Shown: piece after piece, positions 7,436 through 16,483 of the stretch
Layout: the number at the start of each line of letters is the position of its first letter
Numbering within the stretch: the stretch's first letter is position 1
Assembly (NCBI RefSeq): GCF_000217715.1
Contig: NC_015666.1
Span: 62,001 to 126,000 of the forward strand
DNA length: 64,000 nt
DNA from: Halopiger xanaduensis SH-6
GTDB lineage: Archaea > Halobacteriota > Halobacteria > Halobacteriales > Natrialbaceae
Direction: 5' to 3'
Made by a program: the position numbers and the translations under genes
Notes under the pieces: model-generated
Database searches by the model: none
What the model saw: the letters and a program-made list of their open reading frames with translations, nothing else
Told to the model about the DNA's origin: nothing

Positions 7436-9334
7436 GTGAGCGTTAAGCGATACGTCCGAACCTATCGCAAACCGATTGTCGTCGCCGCCAGCGGCCTGTT
7501 GCTGGCGACCGGTTGGGCCGCGGGCACCTTCCACGACGTCCCGCGGCTGAGCGCGGCGCTGATGATCCTCGCCGCGGCAGTCGGCGGCTACGACGTCGCG
7601 AAGAAGGCCTACTACACGCTGCGCAGCGGCACCGTCGGCATCAACACGCTCGTCACCCTGTCCGCCGTCGGCGCGATCTACATCGGCGAGTACTGGGAGG
7701 CCGCCGCCGTCTTCTTCCTGTTCGCGCTGGGGAGCTACCTCGAGGCGCGGACGATGGGCAAGACCCGCTCGGCCCTCGAGGAGTTGCTCGAGATGACGCC
7801 CGATACGGCGATCGTCCGTCGTCACGGCGAAGAAGTGGAAGTGCCGGCCCGCGACGTCGAGGCCGGCGAGACGGTCGTCGTCAAGCCCGGCGCGAAGGTG
7901 CCCGTCGACGGCGAGGTCACGGACGGCGAGAGCGCGATCGACCAGTCGCCCGTCACCGGCGAGAGCGCCCCCGTCCACAAGGACGCCGGCGACGAGGTCT
8001 ACGCCGGGACGATCAACCAGGAGGGCGCCCTCGAGGTCGTCGCGACCGGCACCGGTCGGGACACCACGCTCGAGCGGATCATCCGCCGCGTCGAGGAGGC
8101 CCAGGAGGCGAAGGCGCCGACGGAGACCATCATCGAGCGCTTCGCGACGTACTACACGCCCGCGATCGTCGCGCTGGCGGCCGGCGCATACGCCGTCACC
8201 GGGGACGCCGTCATGGCCCTGACGCTGCTGGTCATCGGCTGCCCCGGCGCGCTGGTGATCGGCCCGCCGGTCAGCATCGTCAGCGCCATCGGCTCGGCGG
8301 CGCGCTCCGGCGTGCTCATGAAGGGCGGCGAACACCTCGAGACGGCCGGCAAGATCGACCTCGTCGCGTTCGACAAGACGGGGACGCTGACGAAGGGCGA
8401 GACGACCGTCGCGGACGTCGAGGGGTTCGGCGTCGACGACCGCGAGGTGCTGCGGACGGCGGCGATCGCGGAGAAACGAAGCGAGCACCACCTCGCGGAC
8501 GCGATCCTCGAGGCTGCTCGAGACCTCGGCGGCGAATCGAACGGGGCGTACGCGACCGACGGCGGCCTCGTGCTCGAGCGGCGGATTCCCGATCCCGACG
8601 AGTTCGAGGTCGTCCCCGGGAAAGGTGTCGTCGCTCGCCACGACGGTCGCGTGATCGTCGTCGGCAACCGGTCGCTGCTCGCGGAACGCGGCGTCGAACT
8701 CCCCGAGCAGGTCGCAGCGTACGCCCGAAAGCGCGAGGAGAACGGCGAAACTGCGGTCTACGTCGTCCGCGACGAGGAGGTCGTTGGCGTCGTCTCGCTC
8801 CGGGACGAACTCCGCGAGGACGCGGCCGACGTCGTCGCCGCGCTGCAGGACGCCGGCGTCCGCACGGTGATGCTGACCGGCGACAACGAGCGAACCGCTC
8901 GAGCGGTCGCAGAGACCGTCGGAATCGACGACTACCGCGCGGCGATGCTACCCGAGGAGAAACAGGACGCGATTCAGTCGTTCCAGGCGGCGGGGCACGT
9001 CGTCGCGATGGTCGGCGACGGCATCAACGACGCGCCGTCGCTCGCGACCGCCGACGTCGGCATCGCGATGGGCGCCGCCGGAACCGACACCGCCATCGAG
9101 ACGGCGGACGTGGCGCTGATGGCCGACGACCTGGGACGCATTCCCGACGCCGTCCGCCTCAGCAAGGCGACCCGCTGGAACGTCCTCGAGAACGTCGCGA
9201 TCGCGGTCGCGACGGTCGGCCTGCTACTGGCCGGCGTCTTCGCGGGCTACGTCCACATGGCCAGCGGCATGCTCGTCCACATCGGCAGCGTGTTGCTCGT
9301 CATCCTGAACGGCATGCGACTACTGCGATACTGA
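7436..9334 (+). CDS. P1B-type metal ATPase with CPG motif
   Basis: A 632-residue metal-transporting P-type ATPase starting at GTG. Actuator T-G-E-S is at 174-177, the phosphorylated Asp in D-K-T-G-T at 313, and G-D-G-I-N-D-A-P about 528. The membrane metal motif is C-P-G-A-L at 269-273, not CPC (Cu, Zn), SPC or TPC. The last helix has V-H-I-G-S at 614-618 before L-N-G-M-R-L-L, resembling the H-E-G-G-(T/E) of P1B-4 (Co/Fe/Zn-linked) pumps, and lacks the Asp of ZntA-type pumps. There is no N-terminal metal-binding domain; the chaperone is separate. The motifs leave metal specificity unknown. Confidence 0.92.
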   Translation: MSVKRYVRTYRKPIVVAASGLLLATGWAAGTFHDVPRLSAALMILAAAVGGYDVAKKAYYTLRSGTVGINTLVTLSAVGAIYIGEYWEAAAVFFLFALGSYLEARTMGKTRSALEELLEMTPDTAIVRRHGEEVEVPARDVEAGETVVVKPGAKVPVDGEVTDGESAIDQSPVTGESAPVHKDAGDEVYAGTINQEGALEVVATGTGRDTTLERIIRRVEEAQEAKAPTETIIERFATYYTPAIVALAAGAYAVTGDAVMALTLLVIGCPGALVIGPPVSIVSAIGSAARSGVLMKGGEHLETAGKIDLVAFDKTGTLTKGETTVADVEGFGVDDREVLRTAAIAEKRSEHHLADAILEAARDLGGESNGAYATDGGLVLERRIPDPDEFEVVPGKGVVARHDGRVIVVGNRSLLAERGVELPEQVAAYARKREENGETAVYVVRDEEVVGVVSLRDELREDAADVVAALQDAGVRTVMLTGDNERTARAVAETVGIDDYRAAMLPEEKQDAIQSFQAAGHVVAMVGDGINDAPSLATADVGIAMGAAGTDTAIETADVALMADDLGRIPDAVRLSKATRWNVLENVAIAVATVGLLLAGVFAGYVHMASGMLVHIGSVLLVILNGMRLLRY

Positions 9335-9340
9335 TCACCG

Positions 9341-9979
9341 ATGAGCGAATCCACCACTGAAACCGACCGAACGAACTGGACCGTCGACTACGACGTCGAA
9401 CCGATCCGACTACGCGATCCCGCCGCCGAGGCGCTGGCCGCCCTCGAGCCGGGCGACCCGATCGTCGTCGACTACCGGGACGTGGTGAAAGCCGCGGGCC
9501 ACTCCTGTCCCACCGCTGCGGGCGCCTACCGCATCGCGAAGGACGGCCTCGAGGCGCTCTACCCGGGCGACGAACTCCCCGTCCGCGGCGAGATCGCCGT
9601 GCTGGCTGGCGACCCGCGGGACGATTCCGCCTACGGCGTCACCGCGCGCCTGCTATCGTACATCACCGGCGCGGCCGGCGAGGACGGCTTCGGCGGCCTC
9701 GCCGACGGCCACGGCGGTCGGCGCAACCTGCTCCGGTACGGAGCGATCGGCGCCGACGGCGTCGCCGTCGAACTGACCCGTACCGATACCGACGAGACGG
9801 TCCGGGTCACCTACCACGTCGAGGACGTCCCCGCTGGCGGGCCCGCGACGAGCACCCTGCCGAAACTGATCGACGGGACCGCGACCGACGCGGAGCGAGC
9901 GGCCTTCGCCGACGACTGGCACGGCCGCGTCGCGGCGATCCTGAACGGGGATCGCTACGTGACGGTCGAACGCGACTGA
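9341..9979 (+). CDS. FmdE-like protein, metal-locus partner
   Basis: A 212-residue soluble protein beginning six bases after the ATPase stop, so certainly cotranscribed. Residues 45-65 read D-V-V-K-A-A-G-H-S-C-P-T-A-A-G-A-Y-R, like the G-H-x-C-P-G-x-x-x-G-x-R motif of the FmdE family (formylmethanofuran dehydrogenase subunit E-like), whose His and Cys can bind metal. Thr replaces the usual Gly after Cys-Pro, and no C-terminal zinc ribbon is present. A stretch near 120-130 (G-H-G-G-R-R-N-L-L) adds another His. A role in binding, sensing or delivering the pumped metal is inferred from context only. Confidence 0.78.
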   Translation: MSESTTETDRTNWTVDYDVEPIRLRDPAAEALAALEPGDPIVVDYRDVVKAAGHSCPTAAGAYRIAKDGLEALYPGDELPVRGEIAVLAGDPRDDSAYGVTARLLSYITGAAGEDGFGGLADGHGGRRNLLRYGAIGADGVAVELTRTDTDETVRVTYHVEDVPAGGPATSTLPKLIDGTATDAERAAFADDWHGRVAAILNGDRYVTVERD

Positions 9980-10162
9980 GCCGGTGCGAGCGGCGACGAG
10001 CCGTCAACGCGGGACGAGAGGTTGTGCCGGGACCGTCGTTTCGCGCCGTCGGACGGCGAATACGAGCGACGACGGTCTCCGCCAGCCGCCGTCGGACGGC
10101 GACTTTCGAATCCCGCTCTTTCGGCAGGATTATACCGTCCCGTCCACGACTACTCGAGTCGT

Positions 10163-11338
10163 ATGGAGGAGCGAACGAGGGCCTACCTGCGGGGGCGATT
10201 CCGCGACCACTACCGGCGCACGGAGCTGACGCCGCCGCCCGCGGCCAACGAACGCGAGTGGGGGTACATCCCCTGGACCGAGGGACCCGACACGACGATG
10301 GTCCGCCACCGTTCGCTGCTCGAGTTAGGAGACCTCTCCGAGTTTCTCGTCCGGAAGCGCCCGCGCCACGTCTACTTCTCCGCGGGCCGGTTTCGCGACC
10401 CCGGCGCGAGTTCGATGCACGAGAAGGACTGGCAGTCGGCCGACCTCGTCTTCGACTTAGACGCCGACCACCTCCCGAACGTGACGCTGGGCGAGGACTC
10501 CTACGCGGAGATGCTCGCGAAGTGTAAGGACGCGCTGCTCCGATTGCTGGATTTCCTCGAGAACGACTTCGCCTTCCAAAACATGGAGATCGTCTTCTCG
10601 GGCGGCCGGGGCTATCACGTCCACGTCCGCGACGCGAACGTGCTCGAACTCGAGCGCGAGCACCGCCGCGAGATCGTCGACTACGTCCGTGGGATCGGAC
10701 TCGACTTCGAGGAACTGATCGAAACGGAGACCGTCGCCGGCCTCGGCCGGAAGACCCCCACGGAGCGCCGAATGCTCCAGATTCAGGGCGGCTGGGGCAA
10801 GCGCATTCACGCCCACTTCATGGACTTCGTCGACGACCTGCTGGCGATGGAGGAGGACGCGGCCCTCGAGCGACTGCAGGAGTTCGACGGCATCGGCGAG
10901 GGGAAAGCGCAGGCCACCCTCAACGCCGCGCGGAACAACCGCGAGGGCCTCGATTCGGGCAACGTTACCGTCCACACCGCGGTCGAGCAGTTAGCCCAGC
11001 GGTTCGCCGAGCGGGCCGTCGAGCGGGACAACGCGCCGATCGACGAACCCGTCACGACGGACACGAACCGACTCATCCGTCTTCCCGGCAGCCTCCACGG
11101 CGGCAGCGGCCTCAAGACCGTGCGCCTCGAGCGCGACGAGATCGCGGACTTCGAGCCGCTGGTCGACGCCGTCCCGGAGACCTTCACGGGCCAGGAGATC
11201 ACCGTCAACGTTACCGACGGGGGCGAGGTCGAACTCGGAGGAGATAGCTTTACAATCACGGACGGCAACCAGTCACTTCCGGAGTACGTTGCCGTCTTCC
11301 TGATGGCTCGCGGCAGGGCAGAAAAGGAGAAAGAATGA
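10163..11338 (+). CDS. priS: DNA primase small (catalytic) subunit PriS
   Basis: Archaeal/eukaryotic-type primase catalytic subunit, 391 residues, which makes primers at replication forks together with PriL (not in this window). The catalytic D-L-D pair (Asp98, Asp100) is in L-V-F-D-L-D-A-D-H, and the nucleotide-binding S-G-G-R-G-Y-H-V-H-V motif follows about 50 residues later. I took the ATG giving M-E-E-R-T-R-A-Y; the longer open frame upstream is arginine-rich and not conserved-looking. The stop overlaps the GINS gene start by four bases, so the two are translationally coupled. Confidence 0.94.
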   Translation: MEERTRAYLRGRFRDHYRRTELTPPPAANEREWGYIPWTEGPDTTMVRHRSLLELGDLSEFLVRKRPRHVYFSAGRFRDPGASSMHEKDWQSADLVFDLDADHLPNVTLGEDSYAEMLAKCKDALLRLLDFLENDFAFQNMEIVFSGGRGYHVHVRDANVLELEREHRREIVDYVRGIGLDFEELIETETVAGLGRKTPTERRMLQIQGGWGKRIHAHFMDFVDDLLAMEEDAALERLQEFDGIGEGKAQATLNAARNNREGLDSGNVTVHTAVEQLAQRFAERAVERDNAPIDEPVTTDTNRLIRLPGSLHGGSGLKTVRLERDEIADFEPLVDAVPETFTGQEITVNVTDGGEVELGGDSFTITDGNQSLPEYVAVFLMARGRAEKEKE

Positions 11339-12372
11339 ACCTAGACGAACTACGCTCGGTCCAGAGCAAGGAGCGCCAGAAGGACAGCCTCCAGAACCTG
11401 CGCCCCTCGTTCTACCAGGAGGTCGGCGAGTACATCGCCGACCTCGAGGACGAGCGCGACCGCGTGGCCGAGCAAGCTGAGGATCCCTTCTCCTCGCCCG
11501 AAGTGGGCCGACTCACCGACGAGATCGAGACGGCGAAGGACGTCGTCGAAGCGATCTACGAGCGCCGGATGGGCAAACTCGTCAAGCAGGCCAGCCTCGC
11601 CGCGGCGGGGATGCCGGCCGACGACGAGGGGCTCACGGCAGAGGAGGCGGACCTGTTCGACGACCTCGTGGATCGCATCGAGTCGAACAAGTCCCGCGTG
11701 CTCGACGTCCTCGAGGGCGTCGAAACCGAGCAGCCGGGTGGCGCGGCTACAGGTGTCGACGACCCCGCAGCCGGCCGCGGTCGCGAACCGAGTGCCGAAC
11801 CCGGCGGCCCGGATCCGTCGGCCGAGCCCGGTCCCGGTCCCGATTCCGATCCCGGTGCTGCACCCGAACCGACCGTCGCCGACCCCGAACCAGGATCGGA
11901 CGACGACGGACCGCCAGTACCGCCGCAGGAACCGCCGAACACGCCGGACGCCGCCGACTCCGCGGAGGCCGACTCGAGCGGCGTCTCCCCCGCGGACGTT
12001 ATGGGCGGCGAGCCGTCGTCGATCGACGCCGGCAGTTCGGACGCCGAGACGGCGCCGCCCGACTCGCCAGAGCCGGAAGCGGAGTCGGCCCCCGATCCCA
12101 ATCGAGCGCCGCCCGGCGACTCGAGCGAGCCGTCAGACCCGGGCGCGCCGACGGGTGATCCCGCCGCGGACGATTCCGGCGCCGACGATACCGGCGCGTC
12201 GACCCCGGCCGACGACGTCGACCGCACGACCGTCCGCATCACCCGCGACGTCGGTTCCATCCTCGGCATCGACGACCGCGAGTACACGCTCTCGACCGAC
12301 GACATCGTCACCCTGCCCGAGCAGAACGCCGATCCGCTCGTCGAGCAGGACGCGGCCGAACGGCTCGAGTGA
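11335..12372 (+). CDS. GINS complex subunit with long acidic linker
   Basis: A 345-residue replication factor that acts with Cdc45/GAN and MCM in the archaeal CMG helicase. Residues 1-125 are the helical A domain (M-N-L-D-E-L-R-S-V-Q ... R-R-M-G-K-L-V). Residues about 125-285 are a low-complexity linker rich in P, D, E, S and G. Residues 288-345 form the small B domain (R-I-T-R-D-V-G-S-I-L-G ... V-T-L-P-E-Q-N-A), which fits the Gins15/51 arrangement of A before B. The linker is much longer than in non-halophilic GINS proteins. It overlaps priS by four bases (ATGA). Confidence 0.85.
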   Translation: MNLDELRSVQSKERQKDSLQNLRPSFYQEVGEYIADLEDERDRVAEQAEDPFSSPEVGRLTDEIETAKDVVEAIYERRMGKLVKQASLAAAGMPADDEGLTAEEADLFDDLVDRIESNKSRVLDVLEGVETEQPGGAATGVDDPAAGRGREPSAEPGGPDPSAEPGPGPDSDPGAAPEPTVADPEPGSDDDGPPVPPQEPPNTPDAADSAEADSSGVSPADVMGGEPSSIDAGSSDAETAPPDSPEPEAESAPDPNRAPPGDSSEPSDPGAPTGDPAADDSGADDTGASTPADDVDRTTVRITRDVGSILGIDDREYTLSTDDIVTLPEQNADPLVEQDAAERLE

Positions 12373-12481
12373 GAGCGTTGCTCTCGATTTCTCTCGAAGG
12401 TCCGATTTCCGGCCGTAGCGATCCTGTTCCGCTCAGAAAGACCGCCGTTATCGACCGATACCACGAGAGACGGTGCCGATC

Positions 12482-12491
12482 ATAAAATATA
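12482..12491 (+). promoter_or_regulatory. TATA box of the peroxiredoxin gene
   Basis: 'ataaaatata' lies 26-35 bases before the ATG at 12517 in otherwise GC-rich DNA. This is consistent with a leaderless or nearly leaderless transcript. Confidence 0.65.
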
Positions 12492-12516
12492 CACGAGCGC
12501 TCGCCAAGACGGGGGT

Positions 12517-13008
12517 ATGCTCGACGTAGGCGAGGCGGCACCCGAGTTCGAACTTTCCAATCAACACGGCGAGACGGTCCGACTCTCCGATTTCGAGGGG
12601 CGGCGACTCGTCGTCTACTTCTACCCGCGGGCGAACACCGAGGGCTGTACGACGGAAGCCTGCGGCTTCGACGACGTCCTCGAGCAGTTCGAGACTCTCG
12701 AGACTGCGGTCGTCGGCATCAGCGACGACCCCGTCGACGATCTCGAGACCTTCGCCGACGATTACGACCTCTCGTTCGACCTGCTCTCGGACGAGCTGGG
12801 CGAGGTGGCGACGCTGTACGACTCCTACGGCGAGAAACAGATGTTCGGCAACACCTTCGACGGCGTCTTCCGCAACACGTACGTCGTCGGTCCCGACGGC
12901 CGGATCGAGGCGGTCTTCGAGGACGTGTCGCCGGACGGTCACGCCGAGGCGGTGCTCGCAGAACTCGAGGAGTTGGCGGACGCACCCCTCGAGACGGCGT
13001 CCGACTGA
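12517..13008 (+). CDS. bcp: Thiol peroxidase, Bcp/PrxQ type
   Basis: A 163-residue peroxiredoxin that reduces hydrogen peroxide and organic peroxides. The active-site motif is Y-P-R-A-N-T-E-G-C-T-T-E-A-C, with peroxidatic Cys44 (Pro37 and Thr41 in the expected PxxxTxxC positions) and the Bcp-type resolving Cys49 five residues later. The thioredoxin-fold pattern continues with V-V-G-I-S-D-D and D-L-L-S-D. The usual P before G-C is Glu here, which is common in archaeal members. It has its own promoter and stands alone. Confidence 0.92.
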   Translation: MLDVGEAAPEFELSNQHGETVRLSDFEGRRLVVYFYPRANTEGCTTEACGFDDVLEQFETLETAVVGISDDPVDDLETFADDYDLSFDLLSDELGEVATLYDSYGEKQMFGNTFDGVFRNTYVVGPDGRIEAVFEDVSPDGHAEAVLAELEELADAPLETASD

Positions 13009-13074
13009 TCGACGAGGCCACAACTCAACGTCGTCCGCGACAGAGCAGGGTCTCGAGTAGGGGTGGCCGAACTG

Positions 13075-13116
13075 GTGATCACACCGCGTAGCCCATCTAC
13101 TGCTGCGTGTGATCAC
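13075..13116. promoter_or_regulatory. Two GTGATCAC palindromes, candidate Lrp operators
   Basis: The perfect 8-base palindrome GTGATCAC occurs at 13075-13082 and again at 13109-13116, 34 bases apart centre to centre. Both lie upstream of the Lrp gene (ATG 13170) and just before its likely promoter, 'gaaagaatcatacg' at 13135-13148. Lrp/AsnC proteins commonly bind spaced palindromic sites in front of their own genes, so autoregulation is a reasonable inference. Confidence 0.5.
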
Positions 13117-13169
13117 AGCCGACGAACAGACGTGAAAGAATCATACGTAGCGACGGTCTACGGACGGTA

Positions 13170-13670
13170 ATGGCCCTCGATCCTGACCCTGGTGCCGACG
13201 TCGACCTCGATCGAACCGATATGGCGATACTCCACGTCCTCCAGGACGACGCCCGGAATATCACGACCGAAGCGATCGGTGACCGAGTCGGCCTCGCGGC
13301 GAGTACCGTCGCCAACCGGATCGCGAATCTCGAGGAGAGCGGCGTTATCGAGGGATACATGCCGATGATCGACCACGAGAACGCGGGATTCGAACACCGG
13401 ATGCTCCTCGTCGGGACGATCGAAGACGCCGACCGCGATGCCGTCGTCGATCGGGTGAGCGAGATCGAGAACGTCGTCTCCGTGACGGTGTTGATGGTAG
13501 ACGAGGACAACGTGTACGTCGAACTCGTCAGTCGGTCGCAGGACCGCGCCGAACGGGTTGCCGACGAACTCAACGACATCGGGATCGAGATCTCGAAGAC
13601 GGGCGTGATCACCGAGCAGCGGGATCGGCCGTTTAATCACCTCGGGAAGAAGTATACGACTGACGCCTGA
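13170..13670 (+). CDS. Lrp/AsnC family transcriptional regulator
   Basis: A 166-residue protein with an N-terminal winged helix (D-R-T-D-M-A-I-L-H-V-L-Q-D-D-A-R ... L-A-A-S-T-V-A-N-R-I) and a C-terminal RAM-type ligand domain (about residues 75-150, M-L-L-V-G-T-I-E-D ... V-Y-V-E-L-V). The family senses amino acids or similar metabolites and binds DNA as dimers to octamers. The C-terminal tail (N-H-L-G-K-K-Y) is an unassigned extension. Two identical palindromes upstream suggest self-control. The ligand and regulon are unknown. Confidence 0.88.
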   Translation: MALDPDPGADVDLDRTDMAILHVLQDDARNITTEAIGDRVGLAASTVANRIANLEESGVIEGYMPMIDHENAGFEHRMLLVGTIEDADRDAVVDRVSEIENVVSVTVLMVDEDNVYVELVSRSQDRAERVADELNDIGIEISKTGVITEQRDRPFNHLGKKYTTDA

Positions 13671-13793
13671 ATTTCCGAACCTCGTTCGGCAAACGGCCGA
13701 TACTACCGAACGGTGACGACCGAAACTGAGGGTTCGCCGATTATTGTTTGGAATCCGATGTTTTTAGACGGTTCCGAGCAGTATCCGTACTCG

Positions 13794-14129
13794 ATGTCGG
13801 GGCGTTCTCCGAGTTCGACCAGTAGCGAGAGACTCGTGCAGCGAATCGTCGAAACCGTCGCCGCCACTCGAGAAAGTTCGCCGTCGGAGCTGTCGACGCC
13901 GCTCTACGAGGCCGTCGATCCCGACGCGCTCGGGAGGCTCCAGCAGTCGTCTGACGACTCGTCACTCCGGGTTCAGTTCGCGTACGAAGGCTGTGTCGTA
14001 ACGATCGACGGGAGCGGCGCCGTCAGCGTTTCCCCGGCGCAGTCCGATTCCGGGTCAGCGGTGTTATCCTCGGAGACGGCGGTTGACGGGTCGTCGATAG
14101 CGTCTCGCGACGAGGATATCACGGACTAG
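13794..14129 (+). CDS. HalOD1-domain protein
   Basis: A 111-residue protein of the haloarchaeal output domain (HalOD1) type. The core is S-E-R-L-V-Q-R-I-V-E-T-V-A-A, then L-S-T-P-L-Y-E-A-V-D-P-D-A-L and V-Q-F-A-Y-E-G-C-V-V-T-I near residues 75-85. HalOD1 domains occur alone or at the end of haloarchaeal signalling proteins; their output is unknown. Start choice: in-frame GTG at 13713 or ATG at 13758 are possible, but AT-rich 'gtttttag' at about 13760-13767 looks like this gene's TATA box, favouring the ATG at 13794. The last 30 residues are Ser-rich and probably disordered. Confidence 0.7.
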   Translation: MSGRSPSSTSSERLVQRIVETVAATRESSPSELSTPLYEAVDPDALGRLQQSSDDSSLRVQFAYEGCVVTIDGSGAVSVSPAQSDSGSAVLSSETAVDGSSIASRDEDITD

Positions 14130-14221
14130 GCTGGCAGTATCCGAACACAGTGTCGTTCGTAGTGAGGCGGACGACTAGTGGAAATACCGTGAAAAACGGG
14201 GCGACGAAGGGGGAGCCGACC

Positions 14222-16483
14222 TTACTGGAAGGTGCGCCCGAGCTGCTCTTCCTGCTGGGGTTCGGCCGTGTCGAACTGTTCTTCGATCTCCTCGTACTGC
14301 TCGCGCGTCTCGGGGGTCACGCTCGGGTTGACCTCCTCTAAGGCGTGCTCGAAGTGCTCCTTGCTGATGCGGACGTTGCCGATCGTGTCGGCCATCTCCT
14401 CGGGATCGACCGAGTTGATGAACTCGCGACTGGCGGCCATCGAGGCCTCGCGGCAGACCGCTTCGATGTCGGCGCCGACGTAGCCCTCGGTTTCTTCGGC
14501 CAGCCAGTCGAGGTCGACCGAGTCGGCAAGGGGCTTGTCGCGGGTGTGGACCTCGAAGATCTTCTTGCGAGCCCCCTCGTCCGGCACCGGCACGTGGACG
14601 TGGCGGTCCAGCCGTCCGGGACGGAGCAGGGCCTGGTCGATCAGGTCCGGCCGGTTGGTCGTGGCGATCACGACGACGTCCTCGAGTTCCTCGAGGCCGT
14701 CGAGCTCGGTCAGGAGCTGGGAGACGACGCGCTCGCCGACGCCGGAGTCGCCCTGCTGGCGACCGCGCTGGCCCGCGATCGAGTCGATCTCGTCGAAGAA
14801 GATCACGGTCGGGGCGTTCGACCGCGCCTTCTCGAAGACCTCGCGGACGCCCTTCTCGGACTCGCCGACGTACTTGTTGAGCAGTTCGGGGCCCTTGATC
14901 GAGATGAAGTTCGACTGGGCCTCGTTGGCGACGGCCTTCGCGAGCAGCGTCTTCCCGGTGCCCGGCGGGCCGTACATGAGGACGCCCTTGGCGGCCTGCA
15001 TGTCCATCTGCTCGAAGACCTCGGGGTAGTCCAGCGGCCACTGGATCGTCTCGCGGAGGCGCTCTTTGGTGTCCTCTAAGCCGCCGACGTCGTCCCAGGT
15101 GACGTCGGGGACCTCGACGAAGACCTCGCGCATCGCCGAGGGCTGGATGCCCTTCAGCGCCTCCTTGAAGTCTCTCTCGGTAACCTGCAGCGACTCGAGC
15201 ACCTCGGCGTCGATCTCGTCCTCCTCTAAGTCGAGGTCGGGACGGATGCGACGGAGCGCGTTCATCGCGCCCTCACGTGCGAGGCTCTCGAGGTCGGCCC
15301 CGACGAAGCCGTGGGTGCTCTCGGCGTACTGGTCGAGGTCGATCCCGTCCTGCAGGGGCATCCCGCGGGTGTGGACCTGCAGGATCTCCTTGCGGCCCCC
15401 CTTGTCGGGGACGCCGATCTCGATCTCGCGGTCGAACCGGCCGCCGCGCCGGAGCGCGGGGTCGATGTCGTCGATGCGGTTGGTCGCCGCGATGACGGTG
15501 ACGCGACCGCGCTCCTCGAGGCCGTCCATCAGGCTGAGCAGTTGGGCGACCACGCGGCGCTCGACGTCGCCGCCGGCGTCCTCGCGCTTGGCGGCGATCG
15601 AGTCGAGCTCGTCGATGAAGATGATCGCGGGGGCGTTCTCCTCGGCCTCTTCGAAGACCTCGCGGAGTTGCTCCTCGCTCTCACCGTAGTACTTCGACAT
15701 GATCTCCGGTCCGGAGATCGTCTCGAAGTGGGCGTCGATCTCGTTGGCGACGGCCTTGGCCATCAGGGTCTTCCCCGTGCCCGGCGGGCCGTGCAGGAGG
15801 ACGCCCTTCGGCGGCTCGATGCCCAGCTGCTGGAACAGCTCGGGGTGGCGCATCGGCAGCTCGATCATCTCGCGGACCTGGTCGAGCTCGTCGTCCAGGC
15901 CGCCGATGTCCTCGTAGGTGACGTCAGGGACGCCCTCGGGCGAGGCGCCGCCGCCGGAGCTGACCTGCTCGGCCGGCGTCTCGGAGATGTCGATCGTCGT
16001 CGAGTCGGTGATGACGACCGTGCCGGACGGCGAGGTGCTCGCGATCTTCAGCGGCACCGACTGGCCGGAGCTGGCCATCGGGCCGAACGAGAGGGAGAAC
16101 GGCACCGTCTGTCCCTCCGTGACGGCCTGTCCGCTGAGCTTGTCGCGGACGAGCGGGCCGATGTCGCCGCGGATCCGCAGGTTCTGCGGGAGCGCGACGG
16201 TGACCGACTTGGCGGGGCTGACGTCCGCGGGCTCGACGCTCACGTTGTCGTCGATCCCGACGTCGGCCTCCTGCCGCAGGCGGCCGTCGATTCGGATGAT
16301 CCCGCGACCCTCGTCCTCGGGGTAACCGGGCCAGACGCGGGCGACGGCCTGTCCGTCGCCCGAGCCCTCGATAACGATGTAGTCCCCGTTCTCGAGATCG
16401 AGCTCGCGCATGGAAACGCGGTCGATCGCGGCCAGTCCGCGCCCTGCGTCCTTCTGTTTCAGTGGTTTGACGGTGAGTTTCAT
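14222..16483 (-). CDS. cdc48: Cdc48/VAT-type AAA+ ATPase
   Basis: A 753-residue double-AAA unfoldase that feeds proteins to the proteasome or remodels complexes. Residues 1-180 are the N-domain (double-psi barrel, M-K-L-T-V-K-P-L). D1 has Walker A G-P-P-G-T-G-K-T at 232-239 and Walker [11 protein letters not shown]2 repeats both ([18 protein letters not shown]) with a G-Q-R-G-R pore-side segment. The length matches archaeal Cdc48. The start overlaps the stop of the small Hsp20-like gene by four bases, so the two share an mRNA and their translation is probably coupled. Confidence 0.96.
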   Translation of the reverse strand: MKLTVKPLKQKDAGRGLAAIDRVSMRELDLENGDYIVIEGSGDGQAVARVWPGYPEDEGRGIIRIDGRLRQEADVGIDDNVSVEPADVSPAKSVTVALPQNLRIRGDIGPLVRDKLSGQAVTEGQTVPFSLSFGPMASSGQSVPLKIASTSPSGTVVITDSTTIDISETPAEQVSSGGGASPEGVPDVTYEDIGGLDDELDQVREMIELPMRHPELFQQLGIEPPKGVLLHGPPGTGKTLMAKAVANEIDAHFETISGPEIMSKYYGESEEQLREVFEEAEENAPAIIFIDELDSIAAKREDAGGDVERRVVAQLLSLMDGLEERGRVTVIAATNRIDDIDPALRRGGRFDREIEIGVPDKGGRKEILQVHTRGMPLQDGIDLDQYAESTHGFVGADLESLAREGAMNALRRIRPDLDLEEDEIDAEVLESLQVTERDFKEALKGIQPSAMREVFVEVPDVTWDDVGGLEDTKERLRETIQWPLDYPEVFEQMDMQAAKGVLMYGPPGTGKTLLAKAVANEAQSNFISIKGPELLNKYVGESEKGVREVFEKARSNAPTVIFFDEIDSIAGQRGRQQGDSGVGERVVSQLLTELDGLEELEDVVVIATTNRPDLIDQALLRPGRLDRHVHVPVPDEGARKKIFEVHTRDKPLADSVDLDWLAEETEGYVGADIEAVCREASMAASREFINSVDPEEMADTIGNVRISKEHFEHALEEVNPSVTPETREQYEEIEEQFDTAEPQQEEQLGRTFQ

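Noticed and set aside
7097-8641. A 514-codon frame opposite the CPG ATPase gene
   Set aside because: Antisense shadow of the chaperone and ATPase genes, which have unmistakable motifs.
7513-9360. A 615-codon frame in the +1 register of the ATPase gene
   Set aside because: Product is R, G and D low complexity; the ATPase frame has all P-type motifs.
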